This document shows, in pieces, positions 23,434-32,525 of a stretch of DNA of 34,638 bases; within the stretch, counting starts at the first letter, position 1; every line of letters starts with the position of its first letter. Where the stretch lies: positions 1 to 34,638 of the forward strand of contig JAFVAM010000001.1 of assembly GCA_017480525.1 (NCBI GenBank), read 5' to 3'. The notes under the pieces were generated by a model. That model worked only from the letters and a program-made list of their open reading frames with translations. It did no database searches and was not told the origin of the DNA. Source of the stretch: Bacteroidales bacterium. GTDB taxonomy: Bacteria; Bacteroidota; Bacteroidia; Bacteroidales; P3. The position numbers and the translations under genes are program-made.

Positions 23434-23854
23434 GCCATGAAAGAGCCTTCAAGGTGTAACCAAAAACTTATCATCTTCTACGATCGTAGGTGTTGACAGG
23501 AGGATGGTAGGAAGATGGTAGGACGTTGGGAAGAAGATGGTGCCTACAGAATGCTGATTTACTGCACTTTGCAGATTCAGGATTTTCGGGGTGTGCATTT
23601 TGGTTCAACAGTCTGATTGTATGACTTTTGCATTTTCTTCAAAAAGACGGGACCAGGATTGGATGGTGTAACATAAAATTATCCATTTCGAGGATTGGCC
23701 ACGGGAGGCGATGGGAAGCAGCGGCGATTTTTTTTCCAGAGGGCGGGACGAATATCAAAAAATTGTCGTATATTTGTATTTGCTCCAACGTATGCCGCCG
23801 AGGAGCAAGGATTTTGTAATCAACAATATAGGTTAAAGATATAATATAATAATT
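23434..23854 (+). other. Gene-free stretch with short repeats and a promoter
   Basis: About 420 bases of lower GC without a convincing reading frame. It holds a perfect 12-base palindrome CTACGATCGTAG (23478-23489), repeats of AGATGGTAGGA (23502-23512 and 23513-23523, first copy with one change) and an inverted pair CATCTTCT (23472-23479) / AGAAGATG (23532-23539). The promoter of the M28-like gene is at 23769. The repeats have no recognised identity. Confidence 0.6.
23769..23776 (+). promoter_or_regulatory. Bacteroidota -7 promoter box for the M28-like gene
   Basis: TATATTTG, an exact TAnnTTTG, 78 bases upstream of the ATG at 23855. It could drive the whole following run of genes. No clear -33 box. 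Confidence 0.5.
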
Positions 23855-25375
23855 ATGGCAAAAAAGGGTTTGAACGCCGTAGCGGTGCGGCTGATGATGG
23901 CGGCGCTGGCGCTGACGGCCGGCATGGCCGACGCTGCCGCGCAGCGACGCGACGCCATGGCGATGCCTGTGGTGGAGGAAGACTCGATCATGAAGCACAT
24001 CGTGGAGCTCTCCGGCGAGAGCTACGAGGGGCGCCTGGCGGGTTCGCTGGGCTACGACCGTGCAGTGAGATACGTGGAGCGGACGCTGGCAAGATACGGC
24101 GTCAGTGTGGAGGAGCAGCTGTTCAACATCGAGTGCAACGAGGTGGAGAACTGCAAGTTCAACATCTATTCGCCCGGCACCAAGGAGAAGCGTGTGTTCA
24201 CTCTGGGCAACGAGTTCTGCTGCGCCGGCATGACGGGTCGCGGCTATGTGGACGCGCAGATGGTGTTCTGCGGGTATGGGAGCGACTATGAAGAGTTCAA
24301 CGAATACGCCAAGGTGGACGTGCAGGGGAAGATCGTGGTGCTGCTGACGGGGGTGCCCGAGGGATCGTGGCTGCCCTACCAGGAGGCCGAGCGCATAGCC
24401 CAGCTGAGGGACAAGGCACGTGTGGCCGAGAAGCACGGCGCCCTGGGTCTGCTGGCCATCAACATGAGTCCGAGCTGCCTGCCCTACGAGGTGCAGGGGC
24501 GCGTGTACTGCGGAGAGCTGCCACACCTGGCCACCTTCCCCATCCTGCAGCTGACGCTGGACTGCGGCCGCGAGCTTTTCTACGGCGAGGCCATGAGCCT
24601 CGACTCGGCGGTGAGCGCTATCGGACGCGACAAGGCGCCGCACTCCTTCGCCCTGCTGAAGAAGGCCGAGGTCGACGTCAACGCGATCTACCGCCAGCGG
24701 GCGGTGACGGCCAACGTGATAGGCCTCATGGAGGGTACGGACCGCAGGTTCAACGACGAACTTATCGTGGTGGGCGCGAGCCTGGACCACGCGGGCATGC
24801 AGGGTGGGACCTGCTTCTTCCCGGGGGCCGACATCAACGCGTCGGGCGTGGCGGCGGTTCTGGAGACGGCACGGCTGCTGTCGCAGCCGCAGTTCCGCCC
24901 TCGGCGGAGCGTCCTCTTCGTGCTCTTCAGCGGCAGCGAGCAGCGTTTCCTCGGTTCGAGGGTCTTCCTGTCCAACTATCCGAAGCTGCGCAAGGTGGAG
25001 GCCTTCGTCAACCTGCAGAACATAGGCAGCGGCGACAGCATAGCGCTCCTCGGCGACAACCGCTATCCCTCGCTCTGGGAGATAGCGCGCGAACGCGACA
25101 GCGCCAACCACAGCCTGATCTGGGCGAACCCGGAAAAGACCAATCCCGTGGGCGATGCGCGCGGATTCGACATGCTGGGCATCCCGTCGCTGGTGTTCAC
25201 CTCCCTCAACGGTATGCAGCACAACCACGTGACGAGCGACATCTGGGAGGACATCGACCGCCGTATGCTCACTGGCGCCGCACAGGTGGCCGTGGAGACG
25301 GTGCGCGAACTCTGCGACGGCCTCTACCGCGGCCGCAGTCCGAAGAGCAAGGCGATGAAGTTCGTGGAAAACTGA
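23855..25375 (+). CDS. M28-like peptidase homologue, probably catalytically inactive
   Basis: A 506-residue secreted protein: a signal peptide (about 1-29, ending ADAAAQ), an inserted PA-like domain (about 120-260) and an M28 aminopeptidase fold at about 285-490. The M28 motifs are recognisable but altered. GAHxDH reads GASLDH (Ser309 for His), GADDNASG reads GADINAS (Ile327 for the bridging Asp), AEE reads SGSEQ (Ser361 for the general-base Glu, with Glu362 kept), and NLDMIG reads NLQNIG (Gln388 for Asp). The C-terminal His458 is kept. Three of five zinc ligands and the general base are therefore missing, so it is probably a binding or regulatory pseudo-enzyme. It is first in the run that continues with the GldF-GldG fusion 86 bases later. 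Confidence 0.88.
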   Translation: MAKKGLNAVAVRLMMAALALTAGMADAAAQRRDAMAMPVVEEDSIMKHIVELSGESYEGRLAGSLGYDRAVRYVERTLARYGVSVEEQLFNIECNEVENCKFNIYSPGTKEKRVFTLGNEFCCAGMTGRGYVDAQMVFCGYGSDYEEFNEYAKVDVQGKIVVLLTGVPEGSWLPYQEAERIAQLRDKARVAEKHGALGLLAINMSPSCLPYEVQGRVYCGELPHLATFPILQLTLDCGRELFYGEAMSLDSAVSAIGRDKAPHSFALLKKAEVDVNAIYRQRAVTANVIGLMEGTDRRFNDELIVVGASLDHAGMQGGTCFFPGADINASGVAAVLETARLLSQPQFRPRRSVLFVLFSGSEQRFLGSRVFLSNYPKLRKVEAFVNLQNIGSGDSIALLGDNRYPSLWEIARERDSANHSLIWANPEKTNPVGDARGFDMLGIPSLVFTSLNGMQHNHVTSDIWEDIDRRMLTGAAQVAVETVRELCDGLYRGRSPKSKAMKFVEN

Positions 25376-25461
25376 AGGCCGCGTTTTGCGTTTTGTTTTG
25401 AATGTGGGCTGTGAGTAGGGGAAAAGAGCGGTGGAACAAACTTTTAAACTAACATTGAACT

Positions 25462-27930
25462 ATGTGGACTTTGTATAAGAAAGAATTGAGGGGTTTCTTC
25501 TCCTCGCTGATGGGCTATCTGACGATTGGCGTGTTCCTGGTGTTGACGGGGCTGATGCTGTGGGTGCTGAAGTCGGACTTCAACATCCTGGACTACGGCT
25601 ACGCAGGCATGGAGGGGCTCTTCATGGTGGGGCCATTCCTCTACCTCTTCCTCATTCCGGCCATCACGATGCGCACCTTCGCCGAAGAGCGCCGCAGCGG
25701 GACCATGGAGATGCTGATGACACACCCGCTGAGCGACTGGACCATCGTGTGGGCCAAGTTTCTGGCGGCGTGGACGCTGGTGCTGATTTCGCTGCTGCCG
25801 ACGGTGGTATGCTACGTGAGTGTCTATTCGCTGGGCTACCCTGTGGGCAACATCGACACGGGCAGTGTGGCGGGTTCGTACATAGGCCTGCTGATGCTTG
25901 GCGGCGCCTTTGCCGCCATCGGGCTGCTCTGCAGTTCGCTGACGAGCAACCAGATTGTGGCTTTCATCCTGGGTGCCGTACTCTGCGCCGTGGCCTACCT
26001 GGGCTTCGATTCGCTCTACCGCATGGCACTTTTCGGCAATGCCGACCTCTTCGTGAAGGGGCTGGGCATGATGGACCACTATGAGAGCATCAGCCGCGGC
26101 GTGGTGGACACGCGCGACGTGCTCTATTTCGCCAGCGTCATGGCCCTCTTCCTGATGGGTACGCGCATGGTGCTGCAGAGCCGCATGTGGAACGGATGGA
26201 AGAAGCGCAAGAACCTCAAACGCAGCCACTGGATAGAGATGGGTGTGACGGTGCTGATAGTGCTGTCGGTGAACGTGATAGACCACTATCTCTACGCCCG
26301 GCTGGACCTGACGTCGGAGCGTCGCTACACGCTCTCGGACTCGACGAAAAAGATGCTGAAGGCCGTGGACGAACCGCTGCTCTACCGCGTCTACCTGGAC
26401 GGCGACATGCCCGCCGACTTCAAGCGCATGCAGAACGAGACACGCGAGATGCTGAACCAGTTCCGGGCCTACAACCGCAACATCACCTACGAGTTCGTCA
26501 ACCCCAACGCACAGGGGAGCGACGAGGAGCGGCGCGTGTTCTTCCAGAAGCTGGCAGAGAAAGGCATCCAGCCCGCGCAGGTGCAGAGCCAGGGGGAGAA
26601 CGGGGTGACGACACAGCTGCTGCTGCCGGCGGCAGACGTGATTTACAAGGGTCGCGAAACGACGGTGCAACTGGTGCAGAACCAGCAGTATGTGTCGCAA
26701 GCCGACCTGCTGAACAACTCGATAGAGAACCTGGAGTATGCGCTGACCGTCCCGGTGCGCGCCATGGCGTACAACAGGGCGCAGAGCATCGGATTCCTGC
26801 AAGGCCACGGCGAGCTGACGGGCGGCGAACTGTACGACATCCAGCGGTCGCTGCAGGAGTTCTACAGCCTTGAATATGTGACCATCGACGGCCAGATACA
26901 GGCCCTGACGACGCACCGCATGAAGGAAAGGGATTCTTCCTTCCACATGACGAACAAGTTCGACCTCCTGATTGTGGCCAAGCCCACAAAGCCTTTCAGC
27001 GAGAAGGACCTCTTCATCCTGGACCAGTATGTGATGTACGGCGGCAAGGTGCTGTGGCTGGTCGACGGGGTTCAGGCCGAGATGGACAGCCTGCGGAACC
27101 GCGGCCAGATGATGGTGACGCGCAACAGCCTGGGCCTCGACGAGATGCTGTTCAACTACGGAGTGCGTGTGAACGGCGATGTGATGATGGACATTCGCTG
27201 CCGCCCCATCCCGCTGCCTGTGGGCGTGGTGGGCAACGAGCCTCAATACCGCTTCTACCCGTGGTTCTACTTTCCCGAACTGGTGCCCCTGTCGGAGCAT
27301 CCCGTCGTACGCAATCTGGACCTCATCAAGACCGACTTCGTGAGCAGCATAGACCTAATCGACAACGATGTGGAGAAGACGGTGCTGCTGACGACGTCGG
27401 AATATACGAGGGTGAAGAACGCGCCGGCGATAGTGGACCTTGCCGACGCGCAGACGGAACCCGACCAGAGGCTCTACAACAAGAGCCGACGGCCGGTGGC
27501 GGTGCTGCTGGAAGGGACCTTCAAATCGACCTGGCGCAACCGTCTGGCTCCGGAGCTTACCTCGGCAGATGCCATCGGATACCGCGAAGAGAGCGAGCCG
27601 ACGAAGATGATTGTCATCGCCGACGGCGACATGATCAGGAACCGCTTCGACACGGTGAACGAGAGGGTCTTCCCGCTGGGCTTCGACAGCTACACCCGCA
27701 CGCTCTACGCCAACAAGGAGCTGATGCTCAACGCCGTGAACTACCTCGTGGGCGACAAAGGGCTCCTGGATTCGCGGAGCCGCAACATCACGCTTCGCAA
27801 ACTTGACGAACAGAAGGTGAAGAGCCGCCGCTCGCTATACCAGGTGGTGAACATCGTGGTGCCACTGCTGATACTCGCCGCGGCCGGCGCCGTCATCACA
27901 TTTATCAGAAGAAACAAATACCGCAAATGA
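25462..27930 (+). CDS. GldF-GldG fusion: ABC-2 permease joined to GldG-type substrate-binding protein
   Basis: An 822-residue membrane protein. Residues 1 to about 245 match GldF, an ABC-2 permease with six helices (KKELRGFFSSLMGYLTIGVF, then RTFAEERRSGTMEMLMTHPL with the usual coupling region). Residues about 262-822 match GldG: a membrane helix, the conserved DLTSERRYTLSDSTKKML, a long periplasmic ABC_transp_aux-type domain with GHGEL, and a C-terminal helix. In gliding bacteria GldF and GldG are separate and work with the ATPase GldA; non-gliding Bacteroidales keep fused or paired versions of unknown role. No ATPase gene is next to it. It overlaps the DUF4340 gene by four bases. Confidence 0.9.
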   Translation: MWTLYKKELRGFFSSLMGYLTIGVFLVLTGLMLWVLKSDFNILDYGYAGMEGLFMVGPFLYLFLIPAITMRTFAEERRSGTMEMLMTHPLSDWTIVWAKFLAAWTLVLISLLPTVVCYVSVYSLGYPVGNIDTGSVAGSYIGLLMLGGAFAAIGLLCSSLTSNQIVAFILGAVLCAVAYLGFDSLYRMALFGNADLFVKGLGMMDHYESISRGVVDTRDVLYFASVMALFLMGTRMVLQSRMWNGWKKRKNLKRSHWIEMGVTVLIVLSVNVIDHYLYARLDLTSERRYTLSDSTKKMLKAVDEPLLYRVYLDGDMPADFKRMQNETREMLNQFRAYNRNITYEFVNPNAQGSDEERRVFFQKLAEKGIQPAQVQSQGENGVTTQLLLPAADVIYKGRETTVQLVQNQQYVSQADLLNNSIENLEYALTVPVRAMAYNRAQSIGFLQGHGELTGGELYDIQRSLQEFYSLEYVTIDGQIQALTTHRMKERDSSFHMTNKFDLLIVAKPTKPFSEKDLFILDQYVMYGGKVLWLVDGVQAEMDSLRNRGQMMVTRNSLGLDEMLFNYGVRVNGDVMMDIRCRPIPLPVGVVGNEPQYRFYPWFYFPELVPLSEHPVVRNLDLIKTDFVSSIDLIDNDVEKTVLLTTSEYTRVKNAPAIVDLADAQTEPDQRLYNKSRRPVAVLLEGTFKSTWRNRLAPELTSADAIGYREESEPTKMIVIADGDMIRNRFDTVNERVFPLGFDSYTRTLYANKELMLNAVNYLVGDKGLLDSRSRNITLRKLDEQKVKSRRSLYQVVNIVVPLLILAAAGAVITFIRRNKYRK

Positions 27931-29000
27931 AGAAACGCAACCTGACACTGATTATCATTGCCGCAGCACTGATGGTGGCTGCAGGCATCACGGCCTATAT
28001 CCTCTCCAGGCCGACCTTCAAACAAGACTTCCACATCGAGGACATCGCCTCGGTGAGCCGTATCTACCTCACCGACAAGGAGAACGGCGAGGTGACGCTC
28101 ACACGGATGGAGGACTCGACCTGGATGGTCGACAACACCTACGAGGCCAACGGCCCTGTGGTGGACCTCCTGCTGGAGACACTGCACACCATGCGCATAC
28201 GGCAACAGGTGAACAAGAACGCCATACCCAACGCTATCAAAGACCTCGCAGCCCACAGCATCAAGGTGGAGGTGTACCAGAAGGTCCCGTTCATCAACTG
28301 GTTTGGCGGACGCCTGAAACTCTTCACGAGAGAGAAGTTGACGACGACCTACTATGTGGGGCGCGAGACGCAGGACATGATGGCCTCCTTCATGTTCCGC
28401 CAGGGCGACGATGTGCCTTACATCATCCACATTCCGGGGTTCCGCGGATTTCTCACGCCGAGGTTCATGACGGAGCCAATGAAGTGGCGCAGCCACAGGA
28501 TTGTGGACCTCGACGTGAGGGCCATCGAGCGTATCGAGCTTGAGATTCCTGCCGAGGAGCAGGAATCATTCGCCATCCAGCGCGAGGGCAACGGCTTTGC
28601 CATGGAGATGCTGCAAAGACACCAGAGAGTCAACGGCTTCGACACGGCCCGCGTGGCACAGATGCTCTCGTCGTTCACATGGCTGAACTTCGACGAGTTT
28701 GCCTCCATCGTGCCCAATAGTTTCGCCGACAGCTGCGTCAGCGGACAGCCGCGAACCATCCTGCGCATCGTGGACACGGCAGGAAACGCCAGCGAGCTGT
28801 GCACCTATATCAAATACAACAATCCCGACGACCTCAAGGCGATGCCCGACCCGGAAATGTACGAGACCTTCGACCTGAACCGCCTCTACTCCATCGTCAA
28901 CAAGAAAGACACCGTCCTGATACAATACTACGTCTTCGACAATATCCTGCAGCCCGCAAGCTATTTCCTCGGAGCCGACAAAACGAGCTTTGCACAATGA
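27927..29000 (+). CDS. DUF4340 domain-containing membrane-anchored protein
   Basis: A 357-residue protein with an N-terminal membrane helix (about 7-27) and a periplasmic DUF4340-type body. Such proteins habitually follow GldG-type genes and are thought to work with that transporter. Recognisable stretches are IASVSRIYLTDKENGEVTLT, STWMVDNTYEANGPVVDLLL, TTYYVGRETQDMMASFMF and SHRIVDLDVRAIERIELE. It overlaps gldFG by ATGA (27927-27930) and surE by ATGA (28997-29000), so it is translated with both. The family is assigned from layout and context; the biochemical role is unknown. Confidence 0.8.
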   Translation: MKKRNLTLIIIAAALMVAAGITAYILSRPTFKQDFHIEDIASVSRIYLTDKENGEVTLTRMEDSTWMVDNTYEANGPVVDLLLETLHTMRIRQQVNKNAIPNAIKDLAAHSIKVEVYQKVPFINWFGGRLKLFTREKLTTTYYVGRETQDMMASFMFRQGDDVPYIIHIPGFRGFLTPRFMTEPMKWRSHRIVDLDVRAIERIELEIPAEEQESFAIQREGNGFAMEMLQRHQRVNGFDTARVAQMLSSFTWLNFDEFASIVPNSFADSCVSGQPRTILRIVDTAGNASELCTYIKYNNPDDLKAMPDPEMYETFDLNRLYSIVNKKDTVLIQYYVFDNILQPASYFLGADKTSFAQ

Positions 29001-29758
29001 GACCGCTGATACTGATTACGAATGACGACGGCGTGGCCGCCAAAGGGCTCCGGACACTCGACGAGGTGGCCATGGAGTTCGGCGACGTGGTGGTGATGGC
29101 GCCGGAGCGCAACGCTTCGGGCATGAGCCACAGCATCACCTCTTCGCGACCGTTGCGGGTGCGCGAGGTGAAGAAGGCCGACGGCCTCAACGTCTACTGC
29201 TGCGACGGCACCCCGGTGGACTGCGTCAAACTTGCCACCGAATATTTCTGTCCGCGGCGGCCCGACCTGGTGCTTTCCGGCATCAACCACGGAAGCAACA
29301 GTTCCATCAACGTGCTTTACAGCGGCACCATGGGTGCCGTCATCGAGGCCACCGCCCTGGGGCTGGACGCCATCGGTTTCTCGCTGCTGCACCACAGCCC
29401 CGATGCCGACTTTGCACCCTGCATCCCCTTCGTGCGCCAAATCATCGGCACCACGCTGGAACAAGGCCTGCCTCTGGGGGTGTCGCTCAACGTCAACATT
29501 CCACGCCTGCCGGCATCGGACATACGCGGCATACGCATCTGCCACGAAGCCAAGGCACAGTGGAACGACAGTTTCGAGCAGCGGGTCGACCCGCAGGGTC
29601 GTCCCTACTGGTGGCTCACCGGCAAGTTTGTCTGCGACAACCCTCCAGAGACAAGCGACGAATGGGCACTCGCCAACGGCTACGTGTCTGTGGTGCCCAT
29701 CCATCCCGACTTCACCCACTATCCTGCCATCGAGGAACTCAAGAAACAATATAAATGA
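28997..29758 (+). CDS. surE: 5'/3'-nucleotidase SurE
   Basis: A 253-residue enzyme of standard length. Metal ligands of the SurE family are present: Asp10 and Asp11 in LITNDDGV, Ser41 in APERNASGMSHS, and Asn97 in SGINHGSN. The remaining signatures CDGTPVDCVKLA and YSGTMGAVIEATALG follow. SurE removes phosphate from nucleoside 5'- and 3'-monophosphates in the cytoplasm and is tied to stress survival. The start at 28997 overlaps the DUF4340 stop by ATGA, and its own stop overlaps the next start the same way. Confidence 0.95.
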   Translation: MRPLILITNDDGVAAKGLRTLDEVAMEFGDVVVMAPERNASGMSHSITSSRPLRVREVKKADGLNVYCCDGTPVDCVKLATEYFCPRRPDLVLSGINHGSNSSINVLYSGTMGAVIEATALGLDAIGFSLLHHSPDADFAPCIPFVRQIIGTTLEQGLPLGVSLNVNIPRLPASDIRGIRICHEAKAQWNDSFEQRVDPQGRPYWWLTGKFVCDNPPETSDEWALANGYVSVVPIHPDFTHYPAIEELKKQYK

Positions 29759-30057
29759 ACACGCGCATGAAACAATTCTTCCAGCAAGACTCCATCGCTG
29801 TGGGACTGACGGCAGGGCTTGGCTCCCTCTTGGCCACAGCGCTGCTGCTCGCCGCAGGCCTCCTGCTGGCCGGGGAGCCACCGACAGGCCACCTGGAATG
29901 GTTCGCCGGATGCTTCGCGGCTCCGCTGCTCATCATGCGCCTCTACATCAAACACGGCAAGGCCACCGCAGCCAAGACCATGATGGCCATGCTGTTCGTC
30001 AGCTTCGTCGCTTTCATGTTCGTCCTGTTCAAAACCCATAGCATCGTTCTCCAATGA
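29755..30057 (+). CDS. Small membrane protein of unknown function between surE and lpxB
   Basis: A 100-residue protein with about three hydrophobic segments (approximately 13-38, 47-61 and 74-92) and short charged loops (IKHGKATAAK). No family was recognised. Both ends are four-base ATGA overlaps, with surE at 29755-29758 and lpxB at 30054-30057, so it is translated in step with them. Its position beside lpxB suggests a role in the envelope, but nothing in the sequence shows this directly. Confidence 0.75.
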   Translation: MNTRMKQFFQQDSIAVGLTAGLGSLLATALLLAAGLLLAGEPPTGHLEWFAGCFAAPLLIMRLYIKHGKATAAKTMMAMLFVSFVAFMFVLFKTHSIVLQ

Positions 30058-31160
30058 GGTACTACATCATAGCCGGCGAAGCATCGGGCGACCTCTACGG
30101 GGCGCGCCTCATCCGGTCCCTGCGCAGGGAGGATTCGCAGGCGGAGTTCCGCTTTTGGGGCGGCGACGCCATGGCCGCCGAAGGCGGCACACCCATGCGC
30201 CACATCCGCGACCTTGCCATCATGGGCTTCGTCGAGGTAGTGATGCACCTGCGTACCGTGCTGGGCAACATAGCCTTCTGCAAGAAAGACATCCTCGAAT
30301 GGCATCCCGACGCGGTCATCGGCATCGATTATCCCGGCTTCAACCTCAAGATTGAGGAATGGGCCCACGCCAACGGCATCAAAGCCGTCCACTTCATATC
30401 GCCCCAGCTGTGGGCATGGAAGAAAGGGAGGCTGAAGGGCATGCGGCGCTACCTCGACCGACTGTGCTACATCCTCCCCTTCGAGCAGCAGTTCTACGCC
30501 GAGAACAGCATGCCACAGGCCACCTATGTGGGCCATCCACTGGTGGAGATTATCCAGGGGCAGCGGCAAGAGCCGCTCGCCATCGCTGACGGGCGCCCCA
30601 TCGTGGCCCTGCTGCCGGGCAGCCGCCGCCAGGAGCTGCAGAAAACCTTCCCCGTCATGGTGCGACTGGCCGAACGCCACCCCGAATACCAGTTTGTCGT
30701 GGCGGGCATGAGCCTACTGGGCAAAAAAATCTACGAGCAACACATCACCACAAGTTCCGGTATCCAGGTGGTCTACGACCAGACCTACCGCCTGCTTGCC
30801 AGTGCCTATGCGGCGGTAGTGTGTTCCGGTACCGCCACCCTCGAGACTGCCCTGTTCCATGTGCCGCAGGTGGTGTGCTATCGCGGCAACGCCGTCTCCA
30901 TAGCCATAGCCCGGGCCCTCGTGAGCAGCCGCATCAACCACATTGCACTCGTCGACCTTATCGACGACAGCAACGTAGTCACCGAACTCCTGCAACAGGA
31001 CTGCAACGACCAGCGCCTCGAAGAAGAATTCCGTCTCATCACCACCGACGAGGCCAGCCGCCAGCGTATGCTCGACGGCTACCGCCGCGTGGAAGAGAAA
31101 CTCGGCAGCGCCGTCGCCAGCCGGCGCACCGCACAAGCCATCATAGACAACATCCAATGA
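30054..31160 (+). CDS. lpxB: Lipid-A-disaccharide synthase LpxB
   Basis: A 368-residue glycosyltransferase of the GT19 family, near usual length. Characteristic motifs are IIAGEASGDLYGARL (9-residue GEASGD core near the start), HFISPQLWAWKKGRLKGM, YVGHPLVE and VALLPGSRRQELQKTFPVM, followed by VVCSGTATLETALF and VVCYRGNAVSIAI. It joins UDP-2,3-diacylglucosamine to lipid X to make lipid A disaccharide at the inner membrane. It overlaps both neighbours by ATGA. Confidence 0.96.
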   Translation: MRYYIIAGEASGDLYGARLIRSLRREDSQAEFRFWGGDAMAAEGGTPMRHIRDLAIMGFVEVVMHLRTVLGNIAFCKKDILEWHPDAVIGIDYPGFNLKIEEWAHANGIKAVHFISPQLWAWKKGRLKGMRRYLDRLCYILPFEQQFYAENSMPQATYVGHPLVEIIQGQRQEPLAIADGRPIVALLPGSRRQELQKTFPVMVRLAERHPEYQFVVAGMSLLGKKIYEQHITTSSGIQVVYDQTYRLLASAYAAVVCSGTATLETALFHVPQVVCYRGNAVSIAIARALVSSRINHIALVDLIDDSNVVTELLQQDCNDQRLEEEFRLITTDEASRQRMLDGYRRVEEKLGSAVASRRTAQAIIDNIQ

Positions 31161-32488
31161 AACGTCTCCTCGCCATAGCACTGCTCCTGATGATGACCCT
31201 CGCCGCCCATGCCGACAAGGTAAAGGTGCGCATTTTCTCCAACAACACCATCAAGACCCTCAACATCTCCTTCGACCTCGGAGCCTACAACCTCTACGCC
31301 GACGGCGACAACCTCATCGAGGACATGGTCGGCGAAGGGCGCTCGGTCCTCGTCCGCAGAGAAGGCAACCTGCTGCACCTCAACGTCAACGAGACAGACT
31401 ACGGCACCTTCTCGTCCATCCGCCTCGAAGCCACGGACACCGCCTGCATCCTCTGCCTCAATCCCGAAGGCTGCAAACAACGCACCTACGAAGGCGACCT
31501 GGAGGTCTCGCCCCTCAAAGGCGGAGGAAATCTGCAGCTGATCAACAACGTGGAGTTCGAGACCTACATCGCCGGCGTGGTGCAAAGCGAAATCTACGGC
31601 AAGAAGTCGGACATCTTCCGCATCCAGGCCATCATTTCGCGCACCTGGGCGCTGCGCAACATGGGCAAGCACCGTGCCGACGGCTACAACTTCTGCGACC
31701 ACGTGCACTGCCAGGCCTACCTCAACCGCTGCATCCGTCCCGACATTATGATGGGAGCCATCCAGAGCAGTGGCGAGACACTTGTGGACCAGTACGGAGC
31801 ACTCATAGAGACCCCCTTCCACTCCAATTCCGGCGGTGAGACCGCCAACTCGGAGGATGTGTGGCGCAGCGCCCTGCCCTACCTCCGCTCCGTAGAGGAC
31901 ACCTTCTCCTTCCACATGAAACAGAGCGACTGGACGAAGACCATCTCCATCGACCGATGGCTTTCCTATTTCTCCAAGACACACAAACTCAACACCTCCG
32001 ATGACGCCGTCCGCGACACCCTCCTCCATTTCTCCCAGGAACACCGCCGCGCCCGCCTGCTCGGCATCCCCCTGACGCGCATCCGCGTGGACTGGCAGCT
32101 GAAGTCCACCTTCTTCTCCGTCAGCGTGGACTCCGCGTCGCGCAACGTCGTCCTTCACGGCCACGGCTACGGCCACGGCGTGGGCCTCTCTCAGGAGGGT
32201 ACTATCCGCATGGTGGAACTCGGCATCGCATACGACAGCATCCTCCGCCACTACTACACCGGCGCCTTCGTCCATCAGGACCCCCAGGCCAACCGCAACT
32301 ATGTGGAACAGTATGTCGACCAGATAGCCCGCATCATTGAGGAGGACAAAAACCGACAGACGCAGGTGCGTTCCAAGAAAGACGACTGGCTCGGCCGCCT
32401 CTTCCGCCTCCGCGACCGCGAGGAGCGCGAGGAGGTATACATCGAAGACCAGCAGGACAACGAGAAAGACTGGGAGTACGAATGGTGA
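31157..32488 (+). CDS. SpoIID/LytB domain protein (amidase enhancer / lytic transglycosylase-like)
   Basis: A 443-residue exported protein (signal MKRLLAIALLLMMTLAAHA). It carries the SpoIID set: FETYIAGVVQSE with catalytic-type Glu145, IISRTWALRN, CDHVHCQAYLN with the Cys180/Cys185 pair, FHSNSGGETANSEDVW and GHGYGHGVGLSQEG. SpoIID in Bacillus trims stripped peptidoglycan strands; the Bacteroidales homologue probably acts on peptidoglycan in the periplasm. The last 40 residues form an acidic tail (EEREEVYIEDQQDNEKD). The start overlaps the lpxB stop by ATGA. Confidence 0.92.
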   Translation: MKRLLAIALLLMMTLAAHADKVKVRIFSNNTIKTLNISFDLGAYNLYADGDNLIEDMVGEGRSVLVRREGNLLHLNVNETDYGTFSSIRLEATDTACILCLNPEGCKQRTYEGDLEVSPLKGGGNLQLINNVEFETYIAGVVQSEIYGKKSDIFRIQAIISRTWALRNMGKHRADGYNFCDHVHCQAYLNRCIRPDIMMGAIQSSGETLVDQYGALIETPFHSNSGGETANSEDVWRSALPYLRSVEDTFSFHMKQSDWTKTISIDRWLSYFSKTHKLNTSDDAVRDTLLHFSQEHRRARLLGIPLTRIRVDWQLKSTFFSVSVDSASRNVVLHGHGYGHGVGLSQEGTIRMVELGIAYDSILRHYYTGAFVHQDPQANRNYVEQYVDQIARIIEEDKNRQTQVRSKKDDWLGRLFRLRDREEREEVYIEDQQDNEKDWEYEW

Positions 32489-32525
32489 GAAAATGAAGAA
32501 AAAAACATAAAACCATAAATAACAA

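Noticed and set aside
20480..23452. Extended 990-residue reading of the CLC gene
   Set aside because: The first ~400 residues are antisense to ompA. The CLC family start and a promoter box place the real start at 22261.
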